Shown here piece after piece: positions 44,097-53,869 of a stretch of DNA of 64,000 nt. Under the pieces are notes generated by a model. It did not search any database, had not been told where the DNA came from, and saw nothing but the letters and a program-made list of their open reading frames with translations. The translations under genes and the position numbers were made by a program. The stretch lies in assembly GCA_028875875.1 (NCBI GenBank), contig JAGWUV010000012.1, positions 1 through 64,000 of the forward strand, given 5' to 3'. Each line of letters begins with the position of its first letter. The stretch's first letter is position 1. Origin of the DNA: Bacteroidota bacterium. Its GTDB lineage: Bacteria > Bacteroidota > Bacteroidia > Chitinophagales > Chitinophagaceae.

Positions 44097-45543
44097 TTAT
44101 TCGAAATACCAAATCGCTGCTGCCGACCCCGAACCATCTTCAATGATTGAAACATTCAGGGCTATTGGTTATAGTTTACAAACAGCTGTTGCAGATATAA
44201 TTGATAATTCTATTTCTGCTAATGCTAAAAATATCTGGATTGATTTTGAATGGAAAGGAGCTGCAACATGGCTGTCAATTAAAGATGACGGGATAGGTAT
44301 GTCCTCAGATCAAATAATACAGGCAATGCGGCCAGGCAGCAAAAACCCAAACGAAGAACGTTCAGTTAAAGATTTGGGCCGCTTTGGTTTGGGTTTAAAA
44401 ACAGCTTCATTTTCACAATGCAGAAAGTTATCGGTTGTTTCTAAAAGAACAGATACTACCCCCTCCTTTTGGACATGGGATTTGGACTTTGTAAAAGATT
44501 CACATGCATGGAATCTCATTCAGTATTTACCCGATCAGTTTAATAATAGTTTGAAGGACATGCCATCCGGAACAGTAATTATCTGGAACGACCTGGATAG
44601 GCTGGTTAAAAACTTAAATGAAAACGATAAAAATGCTTTAGATAAATTCATGAAAGAAATGGATGATGTGAAAAAGCATTTGGCAATGGTATTTCATCGT
44701 TTCATTGAATCCAAAAGAGTAAAACTAATTTTTCAGAATCGTGAAATTGAACCATGGGATCCTTTTTTAATCGACCATTCTGCTACACAAAAATTTCCTG
44801 AAGATCCCTTGCTTAATAATAAAATTCGTGTGCGGGGATTTGTTTTACCACACAAATCTAAACTCACTGAGCAGGTCTTCGAAGTTGCAAAAGGTACTAA
44901 AGGCTGGAACGCACAGCAGGGTTTCTATATTTACAGAAATGAACGTTTATTGGTGGCCGGTGATTGGTTAGGAATGTTCAGAAAAGAAGAACATTACAAA
45001 CTGGCAAGAATTCAGATAGATCTTCCCAACAACATGGATGCAGAGTGGCAGATTGATATAAAAAAGTCAATTGCCCGCCCCCCTTTTTCATTAACAGATC
45101 AACTGAAGGCATACGCAGTTTCCGTTAGAAATCAGGCCGTCGAAGTATACAGGCACAAAGGAAAAATATTGCAAAGAAAATTCGCGAATGTGCAATTTCA
45201 GCCTGTATGGCTTGAAAAAATAAGGCATGGAAAACGATTTTTTGAAGTCAACAGAGAACACCCTGTTATTCAGTCCCTGATAAATTCGTCTGACATTAAT
45301 CAGTTGCTGCGCCTCATTGAAGAAACTGTACCCGTTCCATTGATTACTATAAGAGAAAGCGAACAGCCTGAATTACAAGGTCAGCCATTTGAGGAATCAG
45401 ATCAGGAACCCGTGAAAAAACTGATGAAGGAAATGTATCATCAGTTAATAACAAATGGGAGGTCAGATGAACAGGCTAAGTCAATAATTTTAAATATAGA
45501 ACCATTCAATTTATATCCTCATTTCGCAGAATATTTAAATTAG
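44089..45543 (+). CDS. GHKL ATPase (MORC/MutL-like) of the defence operon
   Basis: 484 aa. The Hsp90/MutL/MORC-type ATP site is clear: N-box AVADIIDNSISANA with Asp36 and Asn40, G1 DDGIGM at 66-71, G2 GRFGLGLKTAS at 97-107. The part behind 230 resembles the transducer domain (VRGFVLPHKS, GFYIYRNERLLVAGDWLG). Iyer, Abhiman and Aravind described such MORC-like ATPases in bacterial restriction-modification operons, where ATP binding is thought to drive DNA clamping. It overlaps the upstream gene by 8 nt and is 3 nt from the Z1 gene. Confidence 0.88.
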   Translation: MLDYSKYQIAAADPEPSSMIETFRAIGYSLQTAVADIIDNSISANAKNIWIDFEWKGAATWLSIKDDGIGMSSDQIIQAMRPGSKNPNEERSVKDLGRFGLGLKTASFSQCRKLSVVSKRTDTTPSFWTWDLDFVKDSHAWNLIQYLPDQFNNSLKDMPSGTVIIWNDLDRLVKNLNENDKNALDKFMKEMDDVKKHLAMVFHRFIESKRVKLIFQNREIEPWDPFLIDHSATQKFPEDPLLNNKIRVRGFVLPHKSKLTEQVFEVAKGTKGWNAQQGFYIYRNERLLVAGDWLGMFRKEEHYKLARIQIDLPNNMDAEWQIDIKKSIARPPFSLTDQLKAYAVSVRNQAVEVYRHKGKILQRKFANVQFQPVWLEKIRHGKRFFEVNREHPVIQSLINSSDINQLLRLIEETVPVPLITIRESEQPELQGQPFEESDQEPVKKLMKEMYHQLITNGRSDEQAKSIILNIEPFNLYPHFAEYLN

Positions 45544-45546
45544 GAA

Positions 45547-48300
45547 ATGATGCTTCAGAATGCTATCCGAACAATTAGAACACTTTTACCTTCATCGGGT
45601 TTTGTAACCCCGGAACAAATAGAAGAGGCAGTAAATACTATACTCGTAATACCTCAGTATTCCAATATTGACAGGCAGTTATTGATAAGAGAAGTACAGG
45701 CATTATATAACATACGGATAGAAGATTTTAGGATTATAGAAGTGCATGAAAGACGAAGGCCATGGTTGTCCGAAAGGAAAAGTTCTGTAACATGGTCTTT
45801 TTGGAACAGATACAGAGATTACCTGGAGATTGAAAAGAATTTTTCACCGGAGGTATTAAACAAAGCAGACCGGCTCACAGACCAGATCCTGGATGCCTTA
45901 TTTGATCCTTCTATGAATGGAAGGATCGATAAAAGAGGATTGGTCGTAGGTCAGGTGCAATCAGGTAAAACCTCAAATTATACCGGCCTGATTTGTAAAG
46001 CCGCAGATGCAGGATATAAACTAATTATTGTTTTAGCGGGCATACATAATAATCTAAGAAGTCAGACGCAGCTTAGATTAGACGAAGGTTTTTTAGGTTT
46101 CGACACACAGCATCAAAGGGCTTTTAACCAGAATAATTTATGGATTGGTGTTGGTAATATTAACCGGGGTATAATTGCTCATTCTCTCACTTCCAGTATG
46201 GAAAGAGGAGATTTTACAGCTGGTGCAGCGAATGCACTTGGCCTGAACTTTAATACAAATGAACCAATCATTGCCGTAGTTAAAAAGAATGCCAGTGTTC
46301 TAAACAGACTATTACAATGGCTATTGGCACAATCTCATGAGGCAGCAGATGGTAGCCGTGTCATAGGGAATAAGTCTCTTCTTATGATTGATGATGAAGC
46401 GGATAACGCATCTATTAATACCAGGCCGGTCGATGATGGAGCGACGAGGATAAATGAGTTAATAAGAAATATTTTAAGGTTATTTGATAAAAGCGGATAC
46501 GTCGGTTATACAGCAACTCCGTTTGCTAATATTTTTATTCCGCTGACAGATGACGATTTATTTCCAAGAGACTTTATAATAAATCTGCCTGCGCCATCCA
46601 ATTACATTGGCCCGGAAAAAGTATTCGGCTTTGATTTAATAGAAGATGATGATGATTCTGATTCAGTATTGCCGATTGTCAGCCGAATAGATGATTTCCA
46701 AACTCTTATTCCAAATGGTCATCAGAGAAATGATACACCTCCGGCCTCAGTACCTGATTCTCTCAGATTAGCTGTAAAATGCTTTATACTTACCTGTGCA
46801 GTTAGAAGACTAAGGGGGCAGGTGAACGTTCACAACTCTATGCTGGTTCACGTAAGCAGATTTATAAATTGGCAGAGGGATATCAAAAACCTGGTGGAAA
46901 GTGTTTTTGATTTTTACAAGCGTGGTATTGAATTTAATATACCTGCAATTTTGGAAGAGCTTCGTATTGCTTTTGAAGAAGATACAGATAACTATAAGTC
47001 ATACAGAACAACCTCTCAGCAGATTATAAATAGCAGCCTGTCAGATATAGATACTGGTATTCAGATTCATACATGGTCTGAGGTTTTACCTTTATTAAAT
47101 GATGCTGCTTCGAGAATTATTGTACGTGAAATCAATGGTGGCTCAGGAGATGTCTTAAATTATTATGATCATACAAACGGTCTTTCTGTAATTGCAATCG
47201 GAGGCGATAAATTATCCAGGGGATTAACATTGGAAGGTCTTTCGGTAAGTTATTATTTACGGGCATCAAGAATGTATGATACCTTAATGCAAATGGGAAG
47301 ATGGTTTGGGTATCGCCCGGGTTATGTTGATTTGTGCAGGTTATTTATCAGTCGCGAACTGAACGAATGGTTTTGTCACATTACACTTGCATCGCAGCAA
47401 CTAAGGGATGAATTTGATTATATGTCTGATGTTGCCAGTAGTACGCCAGACCAGTATGCCTTGAGAGTAAGAACTCATCCGGGCGTACTTCAAATTTCAG
47501 CATCCAATAAAATTCGTCGGGCAGTAGAAGTTCAGGTATCATGGTCAGGAAGATTAGTTGAATCGTATGAGTTATCAAAAAACAGTCTGATCATTGAAAA
47601 GAATATAAGAGCTGCAGTACAGATGATCAATCAAATGGGAAATAACTATGAATCAGGCAGAAATTTTTATCTGTGGCGGAGCGTCAATCTTAGTCTTATC
47701 AAGGTATTCCTGCGTGGTTTTGAAACATACGATAATTTAAAATCTGCATCACCCGCTAATTTGCTTCGCTTTATTGAATTAAATGAAAGGTATAATGAAT
47801 TAAGTAATTGGTCTGTAGGTATCATATCCAAAGAAAGGACAGCTAAACGATACAATGTAAATAATTTGAATATTGGATTAATTAAAAGAACACAGGACAG
47901 AGATAAATCCAATAATGAATTGTACTATATCAGGAAATCACATATTATAAGTCCTGCTGATGAATTTATTGATTTAACAGAAGATGAAATCCGGAATTCT
48001 TTAGTTCGGACAGAGCAGCTTTGGAGAGAAGCAGGAAAAGTGGGGACTCCTGTTCATCCTTCCGGGGAAGTGGTAAGAAATACTGTGAGAAAACCCAATA
48101 GACCATTGCTGCTTTTATACTTTCTGGATGGAGAAGAAAGCGCCGCTTTACAGATTCAAATACCTGTTGTTGGTTATGCAATAAGCTTTCCCGCAAATGA
48201 CCGCGATGATTCAGTCAGCTTTGCAATAAATGAACAATTACTAAATCAGTTTAACCAACAGGACGAAACAGAAATAACTCAGGAAGACGATGAAGATTAA
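45547..48300 (+). CDS. Z1-domain helicase-like ATPase of the defence operon
   Basis: 917 aa. The Z1 domain family is recognised by the P-loop GLVVGQVQSGKTSNYTGL (Walker A, residues 131-148), Walker B LLMIDDEADNAS, GYTATPFANIFIP, IAIGGDKLSRGLTLEGLS and QMGRWFGYRPGYVDLCRL, which form a superfamily-2 helicase-like core. Such proteins are found with MORC-like ATPases and PD-(D/E)XK nucleases in restriction-type operons. It starts with ATG ATG at 45547/45550, 3 nt behind the ATPase stop. Its last 11 nt overlap the DUF4420 gene. Translocation along DNA is inferred. Confidence 0.92.
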   Translation: MMLQNAIRTIRTLLPSSGFVTPEQIEEAVNTILVIPQYSNIDRQLLIREVQALYNIRIEDFRIIEVHERRRPWLSERKSSVTWSFWNRYRDYLEIEKNFSPEVLNKADRLTDQILDALFDPSMNGRIDKRGLVVGQVQSGKTSNYTGLICKAADAGYKLIIVLAGIHNNLRSQTQLRLDEGFLGFDTQHQRAFNQNNLWIGVGNINRGIIAHSLTSSMERGDFTAGAANALGLNFNTNEPIIAVVKKNASVLNRLLQWLLAQSHEAADGSRVIGNKSLLMIDDEADNASINTRPVDDGATRINELIRNILRLFDKSGYVGYTATPFANIFIPLTDDDLFPRDFIINLPAPSNYIGPEKVFGFDLIEDDDDSDSVLPIVSRIDDFQTLIPNGHQRNDTPPASVPDSLRLAVKCFILTCAVRRLRGQVNVHNSMLVHVSRFINWQRDIKNLVESVFDFYKRGIEFNIPAILEELRIAFEEDTDNYKSYRTTSQQIINSSLSDIDTGIQIHTWSEVLPLLNDAASRIIVREINGGSGDVLNYYDHTNGLSVIAIGGDKLSRGLTLEGLSVSYYLRASRMYDTLMQMGRWFGYRPGYVDLCRLFISRELNEWFCHITLASQQLRDEFDYMSDVASSTPDQYALRVRTHPGVLQISASNKIRRAVEVQVSWSGRLVESYELSKNSLIIEKNIRAAVQMINQMGNNYESGRNFYLWRSVNLSLIKVFLRGFETYDNLKSASPANLLRFIELNERYNELSNWSVGIISKERTAKRYNVNNLNIGLIKRTQDRDKSNNELYYIRKSHIISPADEFIDLTEDEIRNSLVRTEQLWREAGKVGTPVHPSGEVVRNTVRKPNRPLLLLYFLDGEESAALQIQIPVVGYAISFPANDRDDSVSFAINEQLLNQFNQQDETEITQEDDED

Positions 48301-49282
48301 TGAAATTTGGAATGAAATAGAAAATGATAAATCATTAGCAAACGGACTTTTGCTAAGAAGATATTCGGCAGAAGTTAATCCGGATATATATGTTGCGTTG
48401 CGTCAGCCTGAAAATGTACGTTGTCTGGCGATAAGACTTTCGGGTGAAAGTAACCCTGATCTTTCTTTGTACAGTGATTTGAAAGATATTGATCTTGAAA
48501 TTATACCCGATGAAAAGAATGCTCCGGCCTTTTATCTGTTGATAGTACTAAAAACTAAACAGCATGATGATGTTTTTGCAACACTTTGCGAAGATTTAAT
48601 AAATCGGATTAAAGCCTTTACTATCGAAAAAATAATGTTAAAAGAGTTATTTATTCGTCTGGAAAAATGGAAGTCCCTTTTCAGCAAAGCTTCACAATCA
48701 GGCCTTTCAATGTCTGAGCAGCTCGGTTTATATGGTGAGCTTTATTTTTTGAAAAAATTAATTCTTTCCGGCACATCGGCAATTCGTGGTATTACGTCAT
48801 GGATTGGCCCTGAAAAACAGCCAAAGGACTTTCAGTTAGAAGATTGGGCGGTAGAAGTAAAAACCTCTGCAGGTAAAAACCATCAGAAAATACAGATCAG
48901 TAGTGAAAGACAATTAGATACGAGTAACCTGTCAAATCTTTTTTTGTTTCATCTCTCACTCGAAGGGCAGCAACAAAATGGAGAAACTTTGAATGAGATA
49001 ATTCAATCTTTAAATACTATTCTTGACCAGGATTCTTATAGCAGAAACCTATTATCGGTAAAGTTGTTGGAAGCTGGTTACTTTAGTTATCATTCAGGCT
49101 TGTATGAGTCAATTGGTTACCGGATCAGAAAGGAAACTTATTATAAGGTTAAAGATAATTTCCCTCGGATTGTGGAAAGGGATCTTCGTAATGGTGTAGG
49201 CGATGTTCAGTACACGATAATCCTTTCTGACTATAGCACTTATGTTGTGAATGAAAATTTTGTGTTTGATTTAATTAAATAA
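48290..49282 (+). CDS. DUF4420 PD-(D/E)XK protein of the defence operon
   Basis: 330 aa. The nuclease-like core is in the second half: GLYGELYFLKKLI, then DFQLEDWAVEVKTSAGKNHQKIQIS, which gives the D...ExK pattern of PD-(D/E)XK enzymes. This family almost always sits next to Z1 and AIPR genes. It overlaps the Z1 gene by 11 nt and is 1 nt from the AIPR gene. With the DUF3883 protein this makes two putative nucleases in one operon. Activity has not been shown here. Confidence 0.85.
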   Translation: MKINEIWNEIENDKSLANGLLLRRYSAEVNPDIYVALRQPENVRCLAIRLSGESNPDLSLYSDLKDIDLEIIPDEKNAPAFYLLIVLKTKQHDDVFATLCEDLINRIKAFTIEKIMLKELFIRLEKWKSLFSKASQSGLSMSEQLGLYGELYFLKKLILSGTSAIRGITSWIGPEKQPKDFQLEDWAVEVKTSAGKNHQKIQISSERQLDTSNLSNLFLFHLSLEGQQQNGETLNEIIQSLNTILDQDSYSRNLLSVKLLEAGYFSYHSGLYESIGYRIRKETYYKVKDNFPRIVERDLRNGVGDVQYTIILSDYSTYVVNENFVFDLIK

Positions 49283-49283
49283 A

Positions 49284-51629
49284 ATGGCTGAGAATACTGA
49301 TAATATTGAGCTTAAAAAGTTTTATGTAAATCTTCAGCAGGACATCCGGACAGATCAATTGTCCGATGAAGAAGGTGGAACGCTTGAGCAGTTATTTACG
49401 CAATATGCAGGTAATTTTTTATCAGGCTCTGGTGAAGTTGAAAATATTAGGGTTGCATATGATGAGAAGATTCTGAAAACAGGTGTTCAGCACAAAATCA
49501 ATGCATACGCATTATCTGATAATTACGAAACACTTGATCTTATCATAACAGTATATAATGGCACAGATGAAGTATCTGTTGTCTCTAAAGCTGAAATAGA
49601 TAAGGCGTCTAAAAGAGTTTCGAATTTTTTTAAAAATGCTGTTTACAAGGATTATGTGAATGAAATTGAAGAGTCCTCTGAAATCTTTCAGTTAGCTGCA
49701 TCTTTGGCAGAATATAAGGATATCAAAGATTCTTTGGTTAGAGTCAACCTTCTGATTCTTACAGATGGCCTGTATATGGGTGAGCCTCCGGTTAGTCATT
49801 CTATTTCAGGGTATCCTGTTTTCTTTAAAGTTGTAGACATAAACTACTTGTATAATATTTCTGAAAAATCACATATCCCTATTGAAATTGATTTTAAATC
49901 TGATGGTTTTAAAATTCCATGCATTAAATCACCTTCTGTTAATGAGGAATACCAGTCTTATTTGGCAATTATTCCAGGAGATGCTTTGGTAAATATTTAC
50001 GAGCGTTTTGGTTCACGTTTACTGGAACAAAATGTTCGTTCATTTTTACAGTTCACAGGCAAGGTCAACAATGGTATAAGGCAAACGATTTTAAATGAGC
50101 CGCATATGTTTCTTGCTTTTAACAATGGTATCGCTGCAACAGCTGATTCTCTTGAACTGGAAAATTCTGAGGATGGTCTCGGGGTATACATTAATAGCGT
50201 TAAAGATCTTCAAATAGTAAATGGTGGTCAGACAACAGCCTCAATTTATTATACCTGGAAAAAAGACAAACGAAACGTATCAAATGTTTTTGTCCAGGTA
50301 AAGTTATCTGTAGTAAAAAACAAGGAAAATTTCAGCAGTATAGTTAGTCGTATATCAGAATATGCGAATACTCAAAATAAAGTTTCTGTTTCTGATTTAA
50401 GTTCTAACAGACCATTTCATATCGAAATGGAAAAACTATCACGTAATATTTGGGCACCACCTGCTGAAGGCTATTCTGTACAAACAAGGTGGTTTTACGA
50501 AAGAGCGAGAGGCCAGTATAAAAATGCCAGAAAAAAGGAAGAATATTCAAAGTCTAAGGTAAAAGCTTTTGATTTAAAGAATCCCAAAAATCAAATGTTT
50601 ACTAAAGAAGACCTTGCCAAATATATAAATTCATATGAAGAAGTTACCGATGCAAAAAAGATCATTATTGGCCCACATTTCGTAGTAAAAGGGAATCAAA
50701 AGAACTATGTTCAGTTTATGAATCATAACCTTCCGGGAAAAATAGATAGTGTATATTTTGAGGATCTTATAGCTAAAGCAATTCTTTTTCGGGCTGCTGA
50801 GAAAAAATATGGTGTTAAACCAAATTCAATTGGTGACATGCGTTATGTGACTGTTCCTTACACTATAGCTTATCTGAATTATAAAATAAAATCCAAGCTG
50901 GATTTGTACAAAATCTGGAAGGCTCAGAATATTTCAGAAAATTTAAAAGTGCTGCTTTTTGATCTGATGATTGAAGTGGAAAATTTCATAAAAAACAATG
51001 CTCCCAGGTCTTTATACGGAGAATGGGCGAAGAAAGAGGAATGCTGGCTTGAGCTTAAGAAGCAGGAGTTCAATATAAACTATGAATTAATTAAAACTGA
51101 TCTTGAAACAGCCAGTTCAAATATTTCAAGAAGAAGAATCAACATAGAGGATAATGCCCATTTGCAGATAGCAGAAGATGAGCAGAAAATAAAGTCTATA
51201 CCCTCAAAGATTTGGCAGGCCATAGAGGAATGGGGTAAAACAACTGAAATGCTTTCTGTTCAGCAACAGAATCTTGCCTGGAATCTTTCTGTTAAAGTAA
51301 AATCTTTTTCTAAATTGACTGACTATGAAAGGATAAGTGGATGTAAAATTTTAGATATCGTAATTGAAAACGCATCAGATCTGTTGGAAGATGTTGATGA
51401 AATAAACGAGTCTATCAATACCCCCTCTCAAAATACCACTCCCCCAGAAATAACTCTTGATGTTATAAAAAAAATGGTCGATTGGGATAGAAAAAATAAA
51501 AGACTAAAACCTCATCATTTCAGGTTAATGTTCGATATAGTTAATGGTAAAGAAGAGCTTACAGAACAAAACAAAAAATATTGCCTAATGAATTACAATT
51601 TTATCTCAAAATATGGGTTTAAAATCTGA
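49284..51629 (+). CDS. AIPR family protein (phage-resistance associated)
   Basis: 781 aa. The AIPR core is at about 270-390: FLAFNNGIAATADSL, the hallmark DLQIVNGGQTTASIYY, and NVFVQVKLSVVKNKE ... RISEYANTQNKVSVSDL. The family was first linked to abortive infection by phages, and its members accompany Z1/DUF4420 modules. It is the last gene of the operon. Its biochemical role is unknown; it may bind nucleic acid or act as effector. The C-terminal 250 residues are helical without a known domain. Confidence 0.88.
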   Translation: MAENTDNIELKKFYVNLQQDIRTDQLSDEEGGTLEQLFTQYAGNFLSGSGEVENIRVAYDEKILKTGVQHKINAYALSDNYETLDLIITVYNGTDEVSVVSKAEIDKASKRVSNFFKNAVYKDYVNEIEESSEIFQLAASLAEYKDIKDSLVRVNLLILTDGLYMGEPPVSHSISGYPVFFKVVDINYLYNISEKSHIPIEIDFKSDGFKIPCIKSPSVNEEYQSYLAIIPGDALVNIYERFGSRLLEQNVRSFLQFTGKVNNGIRQTILNEPHMFLAFNNGIAATADSLELENSEDGLGVYINSVKDLQIVNGGQTTASIYYTWKKDKRNVSNVFVQVKLSVVKNKENFSSIVSRISEYANTQNKVSVSDLSSNRPFHIEMEKLSRNIWAPPAEGYSVQTRWFYERARGQYKNARKKEEYSKSKVKAFDLKNPKNQMFTKEDLAKYINSYEEVTDAKKIIIGPHFVVKGNQKNYVQFMNHNLPGKIDSVYFEDLIAKAILFRAAEKKYGVKPNSIGDMRYVTVPYTIAYLNYKIKSKLDLYKIWKAQNISENLKVLLFDLMIEVENFIKNNAPRSLYGEWAKKEECWLELKKQEFNINYELIKTDLETASSNISRRRINIEDNAHLQIAEDEQKIKSIPSKIWQAIEEWGKTTEMLSVQQQNLAWNLSVKVKSFSKLTDYERISGCKILDIVIENASDLLEDVDEINESINTPSQNTTPPEITLDVIKKMVDWDRKNKRLKPHHFRLMFDIVNGKEELTEQNKKYCLMNYNFISKYGFKI

Positions 51630-51711
51630 ATTATAAAAAGCCCTGACAGCCACTCATCAATTCCACTAACCTATTAATAAAATATATCCTATATTCAATT
51701 AAAAATCCTGC

Positions 51712-52425
51712 ATGTTCGAATACAACAAAAAATATCCTCCTTTCCAAATCTATACCACTTGGCTCTCCATTGGCGAATTGCATATATTCTACGAGAAAGA
51801 CCTGGTTTTACTATGGGGCTGTTATGGTGATCTGGTTACAAACGATGTAAAATGTATCGAACTGGAGACTACTTTCGACATGCTGAGCGATCTTCTGGAC
51901 ATTGCATGCAGGGAATATGAAGAGGATACGCAGGAAGTGATACGGGTAATTGCCAATACCATGGCCAATTGTAAAGACGAGGAATGTACCGTGATCGATA
52001 TTGGCGAATTGGGCGGCTTGAATATTGAAGACCAGATTTTTGCTCTTACCCTTTTATTCGAATCACTGGAACCGAAAGACCTCGAGTTAAAAGAGCATGG
52101 CGAAGAACCGGAAGCCAACGAGGAATCAGAAGAAACCGATGATGAACCGGAACAACCACGGTATGCCATTTCCGGCTTATTCCCAAACAAAAATCTTCTT
52201 CCCTCTTTCTATGATTACGAGAACCCGGAGAGGCCAATTGACAAGCCCCTCCTTTACAACCAACTCTTAGCCATTCGTTTCTACTTTTACCTACTCTGTA
52301 AAGCGGCCATGCCCGATAACCAGGCCAGGCATTATTCCGGCCTCACTGATACCTTGATCTATACCCTTTCTGAAATCCAATACAATGCATTGGATGGATT
52401 CAATGATGAAGAGGAAGAAGAATGA
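51712..52425 (+). CDS. hypothetical acidic protein
   Basis: 237 aa, not recognised. It is soluble and very acidic, with a Glu-rich linker at about 125-145 (EEPEANEESEETDDEPEQP) and a tail DEEEEE. The parts outside look folded (FQIYTTWLSIGELHIFYEKDLVLLWGCYGDL and LLYNQLLAIRFYFYLLCKAAMPDNQARHYSGL). It begins 82 nt behind the AIPR gene and may belong to the same island cargo, but nothing ties it to defence. Confidence 0.7.
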   Translation: MFEYNKKYPPFQIYTTWLSIGELHIFYEKDLVLLWGCYGDLVTNDVKCIELETTFDMLSDLLDIACREYEEDTQEVIRVIANTMANCKDEECTVIDIGELGGLNIEDQIFALTLLFESLEPKDLELKEHGEEPEANEESEETDDEPEQPRYAISGLFPNKNLLPSFYDYENPERPIDKPLLYNQLLAIRFYFYLLCKAAMPDNQARHYSGLTDTLIYTLSEIQYNALDGFNDEEEEE

Positions 52426-52462
52426 TTAGAAATATAACTGTAAGGAAGGTTATAATTATTTA

Positions 52463-53020
52463 TTACTTATCACCTGCTCTTTCATTCAATTCTTTATAGG
52501 CAAGTATAATTTCTGTAAGCTGTGTATTGCTCTTATGCAGTAACATAGAATTGTAAATTGCTGTACCCTCAACAATAGCAAGCCCATCTTCTTTTATTAA
52601 AGAACCATCATTATAAGAATAAAACCAAATATCAAATTTTCTTTTCCTGGCATACTGGCGTGCATCTGTACTGTCGCATACATACACAGCAACATTATCT
52701 ATTTTGGTAAAGAATAAATTCATTACACTTGAAATAGTAGCCCCCACTCTATCATCACCGGGAGCCAAATCTGGGTCTCCTTCAATAGCATCAATATTAA
52801 ACGAAAAAACAGGACAGGTAATGTGCTGATAATCTTGAAACATGTAACTATAATCCAGGAAATAAATCTTGTATATTATTCCTGCATCAGTTATAAACTC
52901 AAAAGAGTATTCATCATTTTCCAGTAATTGATAAGGGCTTAACAAAATTGAATTTTTCTTTAATGTCAGCAATTTTGCCCCCTTTTTGGATATGTTCACG
53001 AATAGCTTTTTTATCCTCAA
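52463..53020 (-). CDS. DUF6169 family protein
   Basis: 185 aa as an open frame. The region from ILLSPYQLLENDEYSFEFITDAGIIYKIYF on, with DDRVGATISSVMNLFFTKIDNVAVYVCDSTDARQYARKRKFDIWFYSY, matches DUF6169, a Bacteroidota family of unknown function. The start is uncertain: the first 107 nt overlap the partner gene below in another frame, and there is no internal ATG near the family N-terminus, so a TTG about residue 27 may be used. Confidence 0.7.
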   Translation of the reverse strand: MRIKKLFVNISKKGAKLLTLKKNSILLSPYQLLENDEYSFEFITDAGIIYKIYFLDYSYMFQDYQHITCPVFSFNIDAIEGDPDLAPGDDRVGATISSVMNLFFTKIDNVAVYVCDSTDARQYARKRKFDIWFYSYNDGSLIKEDGLAIVEGTAIYNSMLLHKSNTQLTEIILAYKELNERAGDK

Positions 53021-53087
53021 TCATTTTCTTGAAGATGGCAGCACCCTTGGAGCTTGTAGAAGTGATTATGTTCTCTTTGTTTTTCAT
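52914..53087 (-). CDS. small partner protein upstream of DUF6169
   Basis: 57 aa (MKNKENIITSTSSKGAA... ending KFNFVKPLSITGK) from the ATG at 53087-53085. It is basic, with Lys/Glu-rich helices. It lies directly before the DUF6169 gene, overlapping its open frame, and short proteins of this kind precede DUF6169 in other Bacteroidota as I recall. A two-gene unit resembling a toxin-antitoxin pair is conceivable but unproven. Confidence 0.55.
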   Translation of the reverse strand: MKNKENIITSTSSKGAAIFKKMIEDKKAIREHIQKGGKIADIKEKFNFVKPLSITGK

Positions 53088-53869
53088 GAACAACACAAAA
53101 ATAGCTAAATTCCTTACTAAAATAAAAGCAATACTAAAATTACCAATACTCAAAACTAATAAAATTAGTACCAATGCAGTCTAACGTATTGATAAGTAAT
53201 GGTTAATTAAATCAACAATTAAACAAAAAAGTCGGGGAAAACCTAGTCTTTTGCCAATCGGGGGCACCCCCAGGCCCCAAAACTTTCACTGCTATACTGG
53301 ATAAAAAAAAGCAGTCTTACAAACCCCGCACCAATACTGGCAACCTGCCCCGGTGGGCATTGTGAAGATGGTAAAACTGCTGAGTAAAAATAATGCTATT
53401 GCCCAACTTTTCAAATCTCATTGTCTAAAAACACAATTCTGAATATAGGCTGGTTACCCACAAAATGTTCCTGCACGTTTATTGTAGGCCGCTCAATTCT
53501 AAGCTAAAAGCTGCTGTTGCCATACTAGAAGTATTTTGCTAATTCAGAGTGATAAAAAAGATATTAATTGTATTTAATACTTCACTCCTCCAAATCCCAT
53601 CCTAAAAATTAGATTCCCCCTTAAATATTTGTCTTTCTTCGCTAATAAATTATATTAAATAGGATTGACGCAATGAGGATATATCTTAAGTCTAAATAAT
53701 TGCTTTAGCGGCGGTATAAGGATGATATCGAGTAATTATTAAACTCCCAAAACAACATTTATTACTAATTAATCTCAAAGACATGTCCTATTTTATGTAC
53801 TTTTTGTAAAGTTTACTTGTCTTTTAGAAATGTTTACTTATCTTTACGGCAACTAAACAATTTTAAAAT
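53088..53869. other. intergenic region, no gene seen
   Basis: About 780 bp between divergent genes. No convincing frame exists. It holds a stretch (53316-53345, CACCAATACTGGCAACCTG) that weakly resembles sequence behind the heptamer array at 58700. It also contains the diverged repeat at 53608-53690. Its right end carries the promoter region of the membrane-protein gene at 53870. Confidence 0.55.
53608..53690 (+). repeat. dispersed repeat, copy 1 (copy 2 at 63331-63420)
   Basis: The common core reads TTAAATATTTGTCTTTCTTC here and CTAAATATTTGTTTTCCTTC in copy 2. A matching ATATTNNATANGATTGACGCA segment follows in both. Both copies lie 60-180 nt ahead of a small membrane-protein gene and point the same way, so this may be an old duplication or a shared promoter region. 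Confidence 0.6.
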
